DNA of 64,000 nucleotides, taken from positions 62,001 to 126,000 of the forward strand of contig JADJLR010000002.1 in the NCBI GenBank assembly GCA_016710015.1, read 5' to 3'. Position numbers and translations under genes: made by a program. Positions within the stretch are counted from its first letter, which is position 1. The number at the start of each line of letters is the position of its first letter. The notes below the pieces were generated by a model. That model saw only the letters and a program-made list of their open reading frames with translations. It was not told the DNA's origin and did not search any database. The stretch comes from Flavobacteriales bacterium. Its GTDB lineage: Bacteria > Bacteroidota > Bacteroidia > Flavobacteriales_F > PHOS-HE28. Below are positions 43,715 through 52,933 of this stretch, one piece after another.

Positions 43715-45346
43715 TCAATGCTGCACTTGGATCGCACGTTGCTGGACCATGGTGCCCTCCTTCGAGGCCAAACGGATCATGTACATGCCGGTGGCAAGGT
43801 CGGACACGTCCATGGTAACGGCCCGTTGCCCGGTCAGTGACCGTGTTGCGACCACACGACCGCTCATGTCCAACACCTGCAGAGCAGCAAGGTCGGCATG
43901 CACCCCAGTGAGGTAGATGAGTTCACGTGCCGGACTCGGATGGATCCCGAATAGTGCGAGATCGACCCCACCGATGCCCACATTTCCAACCTCTACGGCT
44001 GCACTGGTCAATTCGCAAAGCCCGTTGTTGAGTTCCACGGAAACCGTGTAACTCCCATTCGCTAAAGCCTCGATGGTCTGCGTGGTGGCACCTTCGATCG
44101 CTTCCCCGTCCAAGTACCATGTGTAGGAATCACCCTCGGAACTGGTCAGCATGACTCCATCTGCGGTGATCGATGGGGGATCCATTGGGCACTGATCCAC
44201 GATCCGTTTGATGGTGCCTGTGGTTTCGTTCGTCACGAACAATTCCAATGTGTTGTTCTCAGCGATGCACGCCGTACCAAATCCACCATTGTTGGTACTG
44301 ATCTGTTCGCGCACATACCCCCCTGAACCGTCGGCCAATAGTGAGTAGTATGGTGTTGGACAATAATCCGTGTAAATGTATCGACCGGAAAGTCGCGGAA
44401 ACTCCGCTCCGCGATACACGCGCCCACCGATCACGGAGCACCACGATTCATTGTCATGATCATGCACACTAACGGGCTCAACGAAGGCGGAAGCAGGTGG
44501 GCAACCCGTGGTCACCGAAGTTGTACTCACCACAGCACCTTCCCGACAGCGCCACCCGAAATTGGGACCGCTATTGTCGCCCGCAGGCCAAACATCCACT
44601 TCTTCCCACGCGTTCTGCCCAACATCCCCGATCCACAGGTCACCGGTCAACGCATCGAACCCGAAGCGGAACGGATTGCGCAGGCCACTTGCCCAGATCT
44701 CCGGGAGCGTATCGTTCCCTGCCCCTACCCATGGATTGGTTGGAGGGATCGTATAGGTCTCGTTGTTCCGCACATCGATCCGGATCATATCACCCAAGGC
44801 ATCATTCGTCAGCGTTTGTGCGTTGTTGTTCGGATCATCGGCACTACCACCATCCCCAAAGCCCACATATAGGTAGCCATCCGGCCCGAATTCCACGTCG
44901 CCCCCGTTATGGTTCGAATATGGCTGCGTTACCGTGTAGATGATCTCTTCACTTTCTGGATCCGCAACGTTCGGATCCTCGGTGACCCGGAAACGGGAAA
45001 TGCGCGATTCACCATTCCCAGTACCACCCGTGTAGTTCACGTAGAAAATTCCGGTCGTCGTGTAGTCAGGGTCAAAGGCCAGTCCAAGTAAACCTTGCTC
45101 ATTCCCGCTGTCATTCACCCGCGTGGTGATATCCAGGAAAGGTGTGGTCGAGACCGTTCCATCCGGTGCAATGATCTTGATCCTCCCGGCTTGTTCCACC
45201 ACGAAGAGACGTTCATCACCGCAATGCGCCAGATCCACAGGTCCGGAAAGGCCGGAAGCGAAAGGCTCCAAAGCGATGGTAACAGGATCCTGAGCGAACA
45301 AGGACGCACACGGTATCAAGGACAAGAGCAAGGCTTTTCCGATCAT
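43715..45346 (-). CDS. PQQ-dependent sugar dehydrogenase with T9SS sorting domain
   Basis: A 543-residue secreted enzyme. After the signal peptide (IGKALLLSLIPCASLFAQ) the propeller starts with FASGLSGPVDLAHCGDERLFVVEQAG. SNHNGGDVEFGPDGYLYVGFGDGG carries the catalytic His, and EIWASGLRNPFRFGFDALTGDLWIGDVGQ the conserved Arg and Asp. An Ig-like segment follows (ITADGVMLTSSEGDSYTWYLDG) and a complete type A sorting domain (VLDMSGRVVATRSL ... VSDLATGMYMIRL). Probably exported and surface-bound, oxidising sugars with PQQ. The start at 45346 is set by the signal peptide. Confidence 0.9.
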   Translation of the reverse strand: MIGKALLLSLIPCASLFAQDPVTIALEPFASGLSGPVDLAHCGDERLFVVEQAGRIKIIAPDGTVSTTPFLDITTRVNDSGNEQGLLGLAFDPDYTTTGIFYVNYTGGTGNGESRISRFRVTEDPNVADPESEEIIYTVTQPYSNHNGGDVEFGPDGYLYVGFGDGGSADDPNNNAQTLTNDALGDMIRIDVRNNETYTIPPTNPWVGAGNDTLPEIWASGLRNPFRFGFDALTGDLWIGDVGQNAWEEVDVWPAGDNSGPNFGWRCREGAVVSTTSVTTGCPPASAFVEPVSVHDHDNESWCSVIGGRVYRGAEFPRLSGRYIYTDYCPTPYYSLLADGSGGYVREQISTNNGGFGTACIAENNTLELFVTNETTGTIKRIVDQCPMDPPSITADGVMLTSSEGDSYTWYLDGEAIEGATTQTIEALANGSYTVSVELNNGLCELTSAAVEVGNVGIGGVDLALFGIHPSPARELIYLTGVHADLAALQVLDMSGRVVATRSLTGQRAVTMDVSDLATGMYMIRLASKEGTMVQQRAIQVQH

Positions 45347-45415
45347 CAGGTTCTTTTGGTTTGCGCCAAAACTAGGTGCCACAGCATGGCAGCCCCCGCT
45401 CTTTCGACCAAGGAC

Positions 45416-45423
45416 TACTTTTG
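45416..45423 (+). promoter_or_regulatory. TAnnTTTG -7 box upstream of prfC
   Basis: TACTTTTG matches the consensus and lies 47 bases before the prfC ATG. It is the only such box in the 124-base divergent spacer on this strand. Confidence 0.35.
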
Positions 45424-45470
45424 CCGCCCCATAGCGGGCCTTACCCCGACCGTACGTTCCACGACCATCC

Positions 45471-47072
45471 ATGTCCTTGCACGAAGAGATCGAACATCGG
45501 CGCACTTTCGCCATCATCAGCCACCCGGATGCCGGTAAGACCACCCTTACCGAGAAATTCCTGCTGTACGGCGGTGCGATCCAAACGGCAGGTGCCGTAA
45601 AGAGCAACAAGATCCGACGCGGCGCGACAAGCGACTTCATGGAGATCGAACGGCAAAGGGGTATTTCCGTGAGTACCTCGGTGATGACCTTCACGTATGG
45701 CGGAAAGTCCATCAACTTGCTGGACACGCCGGGCCACCGTGATTTCGCCGAAGACACCTACCGAACCTTGACCGCCGTGGACAGCGTGATCTTGGTGATC
45801 GATTGCGTGAAGGGTGTGGAGGCGCAGACCAAGCGGCTGATGGAAGTGTGCCGCATGCGCAACACCCCCGTGATCGTCTTCATCAATAAACTCGATCTGG
45901 AGGGCCGCGATGCCTTCGATCTGCTGGATGAATTGGAAGAGAAACTCTCCATCAAGGTCCGCCCCATGAGTTGGCCCATCGGGATCGGGGCCACCTTCCA
46001 AGGGGTGTACGACCTCTTTAGTAAAGGACTCCGACTATTCGACCCCGGGAAGACCAAGGTGGAACAGATCAGTCGGCGGATCCAGGACCTATCCGATCCG
46101 CTATTGGACGATGAACTCGGCGAAGATGCCGCTATCCAATTGCGAGGCGATATCGACCTGATCGAAGGGGTGTATGATCCGTTCGATAAGAATGCCTACC
46201 AAGCGGGACAAATTGCACCGGTCTTCTTTGGCAGCGCATTCAACAACTTCGGGGTGAAGGAGGTGCTCGATGCATTCGTTGACATTGCTCCGTCACCGGG
46301 TCCACGGCAGACAGACCAAGGCGAGGTGGAACCGGACGACCCCAAATTCAGTGGCTTCATCTTCAAGATCCACGCGAATCTGGATCCGAACCACCGGGAT
46401 CGCATTGCCTTCCTACGCATTTGCTCCGGACAATTCAAACGGAACACGTATTACCATCACGTTCGGTTGAATAAGCAACTGCGTTTCGCAACCCCCACCA
46501 ATTTCCTGGCCTCGGCCAAGACGATCGTGGAGGAAGCGTGGCCCGGCGATGTGATCGGCTTGTTCGATACCGGGAATTTCAAGATCGGCGATACACTCAC
46601 CGAAGGGGCCAACTTCCAGTTCCGTGGGATCCCTGCGTTCTCTCCAGAGCTTTTCCGCGAATTGGTCAATCTGGACCCCATGAAGACCAAGCAATTGGAC
46701 AAGGGCATCCGCCAATTGACGGACGAAGGGGTGGCCCAATTGTTCACACAACAACCGGGAAACAAGAAGATCGTGGGCTGTGTGGGCGAGCTCCAGTTCG
46801 AAGTGATCAGCTACCGGTTGGAACATGAATACGGGGCCAAATGCGCCTTTCAACAGATCGCAGCGCACATGGCGTGCTGGATGACCTCGACGGATGAAGC
46901 AGCCTTGGACCAGTTCATTCGCATGAAGGCACAACAGATCGTTCAGGACAAGGACGACAACCCCGTATTCATGGCACCGAGCGCGTATATGCTGGATCTG
47001 GAAAAGCGCAACAATCCGGATATCACGTTCCACACCACGAGCGAATTCAAGACCGCTGTGGATCGACCGTAG
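45471..47072 (+). CDS. prfC: Peptide chain release factor 3
   Basis: A 533-residue GTPase that removes RF1/RF2 from the ribosome after peptide release. G motifs are ISHPDAGKTTL (G1), RGISVSTSV (G2), LLDTPGHRDF (G3) and FINKLDLEGRD (G4). SGFIFKIHANLDPNHRDRIAFLRICSG begins domain 2 and GELQFEVISYRLEHEYG is the RF3-specific C-terminal signature. Length matches the family. The frame starts MSLHEEIEHRRTFAIISHPDAG, as in other RF3 proteins. Confidence 0.97.
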   Translation: MSLHEEIEHRRTFAIISHPDAGKTTLTEKFLLYGGAIQTAGAVKSNKIRRGATSDFMEIERQRGISVSTSVMTFTYGGKSINLLDTPGHRDFAEDTYRTLTAVDSVILVIDCVKGVEAQTKRLMEVCRMRNTPVIVFINKLDLEGRDAFDLLDELEEKLSIKVRPMSWPIGIGATFQGVYDLFSKGLRLFDPGKTKVEQISRRIQDLSDPLLDDELGEDAAIQLRGDIDLIEGVYDPFDKNAYQAGQIAPVFFGSAFNNFGVKEVLDAFVDIAPSPGPRQTDQGEVEPDDPKFSGFIFKIHANLDPNHRDRIAFLRICSGQFKRNTYYHHVRLNKQLRFATPTNFLASAKTIVEEAWPGDVIGLFDTGNFKIGDTLTEGANFQFRGIPAFSPELFRELVNLDPMKTKQLDKGIRQLTDEGVAQLFTQQPGNKKIVGCVGELQFEVISYRLEHEYGAKCAFQQIAAHMACWMTSTDEAALDQFIRMKAQQIVQDKDDNPVFMAPSAYMLDLEKRNNPDITFHTTSEFKTAVDRP

Positions 47073-47163
47073 GTCTTTAACGAATCATTAACGATCGCCC
47101 GACCAACCAGCCCGTACACCGGCCTCGTCTCCGTATGGTACGGGGATTGCTCTTTCTTGATCC

Positions 47164-47171
47164 TATTTTTG
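47164..47171 (+). promoter_or_regulatory. TAnnTTTG -7 box of the thioredoxin-like gene
   Basis: TATTTTTG matches the -7 consensus and ends 5 bases before the ATG at 47177, the same spacing as at 644-651. This would give an almost leaderless mRNA. Confidence 0.5.
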
Positions 47172-47176
47172 CCGCC

Positions 47177-48679
47177 ATGCGCCTGACCCACTATACGCTC
47201 CTGTTTCTTGCCGCACTCAGCTTTCAATCCGCCCATGCCCAGGGCGATCCCAAGCGCGAGATCATCGCGACCATTTCCGGTGCCGCAAAGGACACGATCT
47301 ACCTAGCGAACTATTACGGAAGTAAATTGTACTACGCCGACACCGCTGTTGCAGATGCCAAGGGCAAAGTGATCTACAAGAGCGCCAAAGGATACAAAGC
47401 CGGGATGTACGCCATCGTGGTGCCTGGACCCAAGTATTTCGAGGTCGTGGTGAACGAACCTGTGATCGAATTGACCACGGATACCAGCGATCTGCTGGGA
47501 AACCTGGTGGTGAAGCGCTCCAGGGAGAATCAGGTATTCCTCGACTACGTACGCTACCTGAACCAGCAGAAGAAGGAAAGCGACATGCTACGTACACAAC
47601 TGGATGCGAACAAGGACCCCATTGGGCGCAATGGCATCAAGGCCCAGATGGAGGCCTTGGACAAGGCGGTGAAGACCTACCAGGCGGATCTCATTAAGGA
47701 CAACCCGGGAACCTTGGCGGCCAGTTTGGTACGCATGAGCATGGCCGTTGAACTGCCCGAGATCCGAAAACCGGACGGCGCTTTGGACAGTGCAGCCGCG
47801 TATTACCAGTACAGGGATCACTATTGGGATCACTTCGACCTACTCGATGAACGGATCGTGCGTGTACCCGTCTTCGCCAACAAGTTCGATGAGTATATCG
47901 GAAGAACGATCCCCCAATTTCCGGATACCATCAACACCTTGGTGGATGCGTTGATCGCTCGTACATCTGGCACCGGCGATGTGTACAAGTACATGGTGAA
48001 CACCATCACCCACAAGTATGAGACCAGCGACATCATGGGCATGGATGCCGTTTTCGTACACATGGCCTTGACCTACTATTGCTCCGAGGGAGGCAAACAG
48101 GATCAAGTGGATTGGATCGCAGAGGACAAATTGGAGAAGCTCTGCGAAAGAGCTCGGAAGCAAGCTCCGTTGGTGCTTGGGAAGAAAGCCCCTTACCTCT
48201 CACTTACGGACACCACGGAACAGAACTGGATCAATTTCTACGACCTACCACAAGAGTATGTGGTGATCATCTTCTGGGATCCACATTGCGGCCACTGCAA
48301 GAAGGAATTGCCTGATATCGCCAAGTTGTACAAGGAACAGATGAAGGCCGAGGGCATCGAGGTCTACTGTGTGGCCAAAGCCGTGGATGATGTGTTGATG
48401 AAGGACTGGAAGGCCTTTATCCGGGAGAACGACTTGGATTGGGTGAATGTCGGCCTTACCAAGACCGTATTCGAAGAAGCGAAGAAGGATCCTCGGAAAT
48501 ACATCCCCAAGTACACCACCATCGAGAGCCTCAACTACGCGGACACCTACGATGTGTTCTCCACGCCGAAGATCTTCTTGGTGGATGGCGAGCGGAAGTT
48601 CCGCGGCAAGCAATTGAGCGCTGAACAGATCGTGGACCTGGTGCGGAAGTTGAAGGAGCGGAAGGTGTCGGTCAAGTGA
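47177..48679 (+). CDS. Secreted TlpA-like thiol-disulphide protein
   Basis: A 500-residue exported protein with signal peptide (LLFLAALSFQSAHAQ). Residues about 25-110 resemble the DUF4369 beta domain (ATISGAAKDTIYLANYYGSK). A helical middle (about 120-330) follows, and a C-terminal thioredoxin fold has the redox motif in VIIFWDPHCGHCKKELPDIA (CxxC = CGHC, about 375) and the cis-Pro loop in VFSTPKIFLVDGE. It probably reduces or exchanges disulphides in the periplasm. The ATG at 47177 begins the signal peptide. It converges with the 1401-residue gene, one base away. Confidence 0.9.
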   Translation: MRLTHYTLLFLAALSFQSAHAQGDPKREIIATISGAAKDTIYLANYYGSKLYYADTAVADAKGKVIYKSAKGYKAGMYAIVVPGPKYFEVVVNEPVIELTTDTSDLLGNLVVKRSRENQVFLDYVRYLNQQKKESDMLRTQLDANKDPIGRNGIKAQMEALDKAVKTYQADLIKDNPGTLAASLVRMSMAVELPEIRKPDGALDSAAAYYQYRDHYWDHFDLLDERIVRVPVFANKFDEYIGRTIPQFPDTINTLVDALIARTSGTGDVYKYMVNTITHKYETSDIMGMDAVFVHMALTYYCSEGGKQDQVDWIAEDKLEKLCERARKQAPLVLGKKAPYLSLTDTTEQNWINFYDLPQEYVVIIFWDPHCGHCKKELPDIAKLYKEQMKAEGIEVYCVAKAVDDVLMKDWKAFIRENDLDWVNVGLTKTVFEEAKKDPRKYIPKYTTIESLNYADTYDVFSTPKIFLVDGERKFRGKQLSAEQIVDLVRKLKERKVSVK

Positions 48680-48680
48680 C

Positions 48681-51600
48681 CTAGCCCTCAGTTCCGTTCC
48701 GCCAGATGGCCTCGGTGATGCTCTGGCCGTTCTTGAAATAGAACGTGCCCCATTTCGCGATCACCTTGCTGAACTCGTCCGCTTTGTTGCCATTCACCAC
48801 GACACGGCGGATGATTACTTTATTGCCTTCGGTATAACTTTCCTCGGTAACACCTTCTGGATACTCTTGAGCGAGTTTGGAACGGTTGTAATCCGCAAAG
48901 GCGCGAGGTTGATCGGCTGGTGTATTGTTCAACCGTTCCTTGGATGCCGCACGCGAATCCGCACTGGTACGTGCGTATGCTGTTTCGCGCGCTTGATGTG
49001 CTCGCTTCTGGTCCTCGACCGCTTGCTGCTGGCGCTCCTTGGCCCCTGAACCACGTTCTTGCATGGCTTCGATCCGTTCCGCACTAGCCACGACCTCGTC
49101 GCGGGCCATCGTGCTTCGCTGTTGGCCGGCCAGCGCCCGATCCTGCTCCGCGTTCTCCACGCTATTTCGCCAGGTGGATGACTCACTGGCCCGGTCGGCC
49201 TGTCGTTCACTTCGCTCCTGGCCCTGTTCGTTCGCTTTCTCAACGAGGTCCAACTTGTCTTGATAGTTGGAGGAACGTGTTTCTGAAGCCCGTTGCCTAC
49301 GCTCAGCCTCTGCCCGTTCCAGCGCTTCTTGGAATGCCAGCAATTCCTCTGCACGCTGCGTCCTACGCTGGTCATTGCCTTGATAGAGTTGATCACTTTC
49401 TTCCATTACACGCTCCTTCCGCTCCACGCCCTCTTCGCGCCTCACTGCAGCATCACTGGCGTTGTCCTGTTCTTCTTGCTCCAAGGAGGCACGGAATTTC
49501 TTGATCCGTTCGTACTTCTCGGCTTCTTCCCGCTCACGGGCTTCCCGCATGAACCGGACCGCTTCATCCTCTTGACCACTTCCGGAGGAATTCTGCTTCG
49601 GTCTTTCGTCCGCTCGCGCTTGTTCGGCACGATTCGCGGCCGCTTCGGCCTCCAACCGTAACCGTTCCTGTTCCGCCAGTAGCTTATCGATCTGATCGAT
49701 CTTCACTAAAGGGTACGTCTCCTCGGGCTGCATGTCACTCGCTTGGGCATAGGTGCCTCGCGCTGCGGAATAGTCCATAGCGGCCAACGCTTCGTCTGCA
49801 GATATGATCAACGCACGGTAACGCTCTTCGAACGCCCTGTCCCCTTCTCGCTGCAACCGCAGGCGCTCTTCCTCTGCACGCCGTGCATCCGCAGCTTCCT
49901 TCTCCCGTCGTAGGCGTTCAGCTTCAGCTTGATCACGATCCGCTTCGGCTGCCAATCGAGCGGCTTCCGCATCGGCCGCTTCCTTGGCTCGTCGCTCCGC
50001 TTCCAAGCGTTCCCGTTCAGCGGCCAAGCGCTCGGACTCGGAACGTTTCAACGCTGCTTCGTTACGGCGTGCTTCAATAGCTGCGATGCGATCCTTCGGA
50101 TATTGCTCACTTGGTTTCACCCCGAGTGCTGCATTGTATTTCAGGATCGCTTTGTCGAAGTCCTCCACCGAGAACGCGATATCCCCAGCTGCTACGAACT
50201 CCCGGTATTCCGCATCGAGTTCCGCTGCCGCCATGTTCCGTTGGCGCTCTTCGGCCTCCAAACGTGCCTTTTCTGCGGCGGCAGCTTCTGCGGCCAACCG
50301 ATCCGCCTCCGCTTGGCGTGCACGCTCTTCGGCCTCGCGTGCAGCGGCCAGACTATCCTGTTCCGCTTTCTGCGCTGCATCTGCCAACGCCTTATCGATC
50401 GCTGCCAATCGATCCTTCGGGTGCTGCTCTTTGGGCTTCAACTCCGTCGCACTGGTGTACGGGCCCCGTGCGTTCAGATAGTCCTTCGCATCGTACGCTT
50501 TATCCGCAGCAGTGATCAAGTCGTTGTAGCGTTTATCCAATTCCTGCTTTTCCCGAAGCAGACGTTCTTCTTCGGCCTTGGCCTGCGCTGCCGCATCCAA
50601 TTGCTGCTCGATCGTCGATATGCGTTCTTTCGGATGCGCCTCACTTGGCTTCAACTTCAGTGCATCCTTGTAATCGTTCAATGCTTCGGAGAGTCGCTTG
50701 CCATCGAACGCCTTGTCCGCTGTTTTGATCAACTCCGAATACCGAGCCTCAAGTTCTGCCGCGATGCGCTCTTCTTCTGCCTTTCGTGCGGCTTCAGCCA
50801 CTAAGGCATCCACTTCCGCGATCCGGTCCTTGGGGTATCGTTCAGCGCTCTTCAAACCAGACGCCTCTTGATACTTGGCCTTGGCCGCAGGGTACTCCTT
50901 TTTGCCGAATGCAGCATCCGCCGCTTCGATCGCCTTTTGGTATTTCCCATCCAACTCCTCCTGTTCCTTCCTCGCTTTGTCCGCTGCTATCCGCGCCGTG
51001 ATCGCGGCCAACTGGTCTTTGGGATATGTCTCTTGCGCCTTCAAGGCACTGGCTTCTTGGTAGCTCTTTGTAGCCGCTTCCCAGTTCTCCTTTCCGAACG
51101 CCTGATCCGCTGAAACAATAGCAGCGTTGTATGCCTCGTCCAACGCCTTCCGCTTCCGTTCTTCCTCGGCCAGCCTTTCTGCTTCCGCTTTCTTCGCTAC
51201 GATCGCTGCGAGTTGGTCCTTCGGATATTTCTCGGCAGGCTTCATTCCGGATGCCTCGGTGTATTTCGCCGTCGCGTTGTCCCAATCCTTGGCCGTGAAC
51301 GCGGCATCGGCGCTGGCAATACTCGCTTTGTACCGCTCGTCCAATTCCTTGGCCTTCTGCTCTTCTTCCAATTTCTTGGCGAGCTCCTCGCGCTTCTTTC
51401 CGATCGCTGCTAACTGATCCTTCGGATATTTCTCGGCGGGCTTCAAGCCGCTGGCCTCGGTGTACTTGGTCTCGGCCACATCGTAGTTCGCTGATCGGAA
51501 TGCGGCATCCGCAGCGGTGATCGCCGCTTGGTACTGCTCTTGGAGGGCCTTCGCCAGTGCTTCTTCCTCCGCCTTCTTCGCCAGTTCTTCCTTCTTCTTG

Positions 51601-52886
51601 GTGATCGCCAGCAATTGGTCCTTGGGGTACTTCTCCTCTGGCTTCAAACCACTGGCCTCGGTGTATTTGGCCGTGGCCTGATCCCACTGACTGGACTTGA
51701 AGGCAGCATCCGCAGCTGCGATCGCAGCCTTGTAATTGGCCTCCAACGCTTTGGCCAAGCGCTCCTCTTCGGCCTTCTTTTCCGCTTCCGCCTTCTTGGT
51801 GGCCACAAGCGCCAATTGATCTTTGGGGTACTTCTCTTCTGGTTTCAACCCGCTGGCTTCGGTGTATTTGGCCGTGGCCTGATCCCAATTCTGTGCCTTT
51901 AGCGCGGCATCACCTGCAGTGATCGCCGCTTGGTACTTCTCTTGGAGTTCCTTGGCCAACTTCTCCGCAGCCGCTTGCTTCTCCAGATCGGCCAGGATCG
52001 CATCCACTTCCTTGATCCGTTGCTTCGGATAAGGCTCTTTGTCGTTCAGGTCGATGGCGGCATTGTACTTCACTTTGGCTCCTGCGTAGTCCTTCTTGCT
52101 GAACAACTGATCCGCCTCCTTGATGACGGTATTGTATTGTTCCGCACCCTTCTTCAGCGCTTCCTCCGCATCGAACCGCATCTTGGCATCACTGAGCTTC
52201 GCGGTGGCGATCGGGTCATTCGGTTTGAGAACGAGCGCCTCGGTAAAATTTCCAACCGCCTTCTTGAAATCCGAGGCGGACATGGCCTTGGCACCTTCGT
52301 CCATCAACTTGGCGAACTTGGCTTCCGCATCGCCCTCACGCTTGCGCATGTCCTCGTACTCCTTCATCAACCGGGCTTGGGCATCGCGCATTCGGTTGGT
52401 GTAGTCGATATCCCAAGTGAAGGTGCCATTCGTGTAAGCCGCCTTTCCGAATGGCTCGTTCAGTACCGAGTAGTCGATCCCCGGCAGATCCGTGAGCATG
52501 GAGAAATCGATGTTCATGCCATGCCCTCCTAGCCGATCCTCCTCCGGGATGTTCCGCGTATCGATGTTGATGTTCTTTCCAACGAAGCCGGATTTGCTGA
52601 CCATGACCTTGTAGTCCGCGCCGTAATCCAAGTTCACCTCGTACTTCCCACTGGCATTGGTGGGCACGTCGATGAGCTTTGCGCCGTTCTTGTAGATCGT
52701 CACGGACACATTATCCAACTTCTTCGAGGAGGTGAGGTCCTTCACCGTACCGTAGATCAGGACATTGTCCACCTGAGCGCTAGCTACACGGGCCATTGCC
52801 ATCGCGAGCAATACACCGAACCAACTCAGCCGAGCTATGGTCTTGGTTCCCACCAGAAAGTGAACGCCTTGCAGGAGGTTCATCAA
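48681..52886 (-). CDS. 1401-residue exported repeat and coiled-coil protein
   Basis: An N-terminal signal segment (WFGVLLAMAMARVASAQ) is followed by a carboxypeptidase-regulatory-like beta-sandwich (VLIYGTVKDLTSSKKLDNVS ... YKVMVSKSGFVGKNI, residues about 40-110) and the FTWDIDYTNRM motif. About eleven imperfect TPR-like repeats (residues 251-1095) each have Y..AI..AD.AF...W..A..KY.EASGLKP.EKYPKDQL and an Ala/Glu/Lys helix. A charged Gln/Glu/Arg coiled coil (about 1100-1330) follows. The C-terminus is KVIAKWGTFYFKNGQSITEA. No enzyme motif. The modules match the 405-residue gene at 30836. Probably an envelope scaffold or rod; TAATTTGG lies near the ATG. Confidence 0.85.
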   Translation of the reverse strand: MMNLLQGVHFLVGTKTIARLSWFGVLLAMAMARVASAQVDNVLIYGTVKDLTSSKKLDNVSVTIYKNGAKLIDVPTNASGKYEVNLDYGADYKVMVSKSGFVGKNINIDTRNIPEEDRLGGHGMNIDFSMLTDLPGIDYSVLNEPFGKAAYTNGTFTWDIDYTNRMRDAQARLMKEYEDMRKREGDAEAKFAKLMDEGAKAMSASDFKKAVGNFTEALVLKPNDPIATAKLSDAKMRFDAEEALKKGAEQYNTVIKEADQLFSKKDYAGAKVKYNAAIDLNDKEPYPKQRIKEVDAILADLEKQAAAEKLAKELQEKYQAAITAGDAALKAQNWDQATAKYTEASGLKPEEKYPKDQLALVATKKAEAEKKAEEERLAKALEANYKAAIAAADAAFKSSQWDQATAKYTEASGLKPEEKYPKDQLLAITKKKEELAKKAEEEALAKALQEQYQAAITAADAAFRSANYDVAETKYTEASGLKPAEKYPKDQLAAIGKKREELAKKLEEEQKAKELDERYKASIASADAAFTAKDWDNATAKYTEASGMKPAEKYPKDQLAAIVAKKAEAERLAEEERKRKALDEAYNAAIVSADQAFGKENWEAATKSYQEASALKAQETYPKDQLAAITARIAADKARKEQEELDGKYQKAIEAADAAFGKKEYPAAKAKYQEASGLKSAERYPKDRIAEVDALVAEAARKAEEERIAAELEARYSELIKTADKAFDGKRLSEALNDYKDALKLKPSEAHPKERISTIEQQLDAAAQAKAEEERLLREKQELDKRYNDLITAADKAYDAKDYLNARGPYTSATELKPKEQHPKDRLAAIDKALADAAQKAEQDSLAAAREAEERARQAEADRLAAEAAAAEKARLEAEERQRNMAAAELDAEYREFVAAGDIAFSVEDFDKAILKYNAALGVKPSEQYPKDRIAAIEARRNEAALKRSESERLAAERERLEAERRAKEAADAEAARLAAEADRDQAEAERLRREKEAADARRAEEERLRLQREGDRAFEERYRALIISADEALAAMDYSAARGTYAQASDMQPEETYPLVKIDQIDKLLAEQERLRLEAEAAANRAEQARADERPKQNSSGSGQEDEAVRFMREAREREEAEKYERIKKFRASLEQEEQDNASDAAVRREEGVERKERVMEESDQLYQGNDQRRTQRAEELLAFQEALERAEAERRQRASETRSSNYQDKLDLVEKANEQGQERSERQADRASESSTWRNSVENAEQDRALAGQQRSTMARDEVVASAERIEAMQERGSGAKERQQQAVEDQKRAHQARETAYARTSADSRAASKERLNNTPADQPRAFADYNRSKLAQEYPEGVTEESYTEGNKVIIRRVVVNGNKADEFSKVIAKWGTFYFKNGQSITEAIWRNGTEG
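49597..52136 (-). repeat. Eleven in-gene repeats (about 65-130 residues per unit)
   Basis: Units begin with Y..AI..AD.A and carry KYTEASGLKPEEKYPKDQL or variants. Units 2-5 are most alike; later units gain longer Ala/Glu/Arg spacers. At DNA level they are diverged enough that recent unequal crossing-over is not evident. Confidence 0.8.
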
Positions 52887-52933
52887 CGCGCCAAATTACG
52901 ACATCTTCGGGTCTTCGTTCCTTTGATCGACCC

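Noticed and set aside
49929..50804. 291-residue plus-strand open frame within the repeat gene
   Set aside because: It is the complement of the Ala/Glu-rich repeats and has a Cys/Phe/Arg-rich, low-complexity product typical of antisense frames.
49597..52136. CRISPR-like regular repeats
   Set aside because: The periodicity is at protein level within one open frame; repeats are long, diverged and lack unique spacers.
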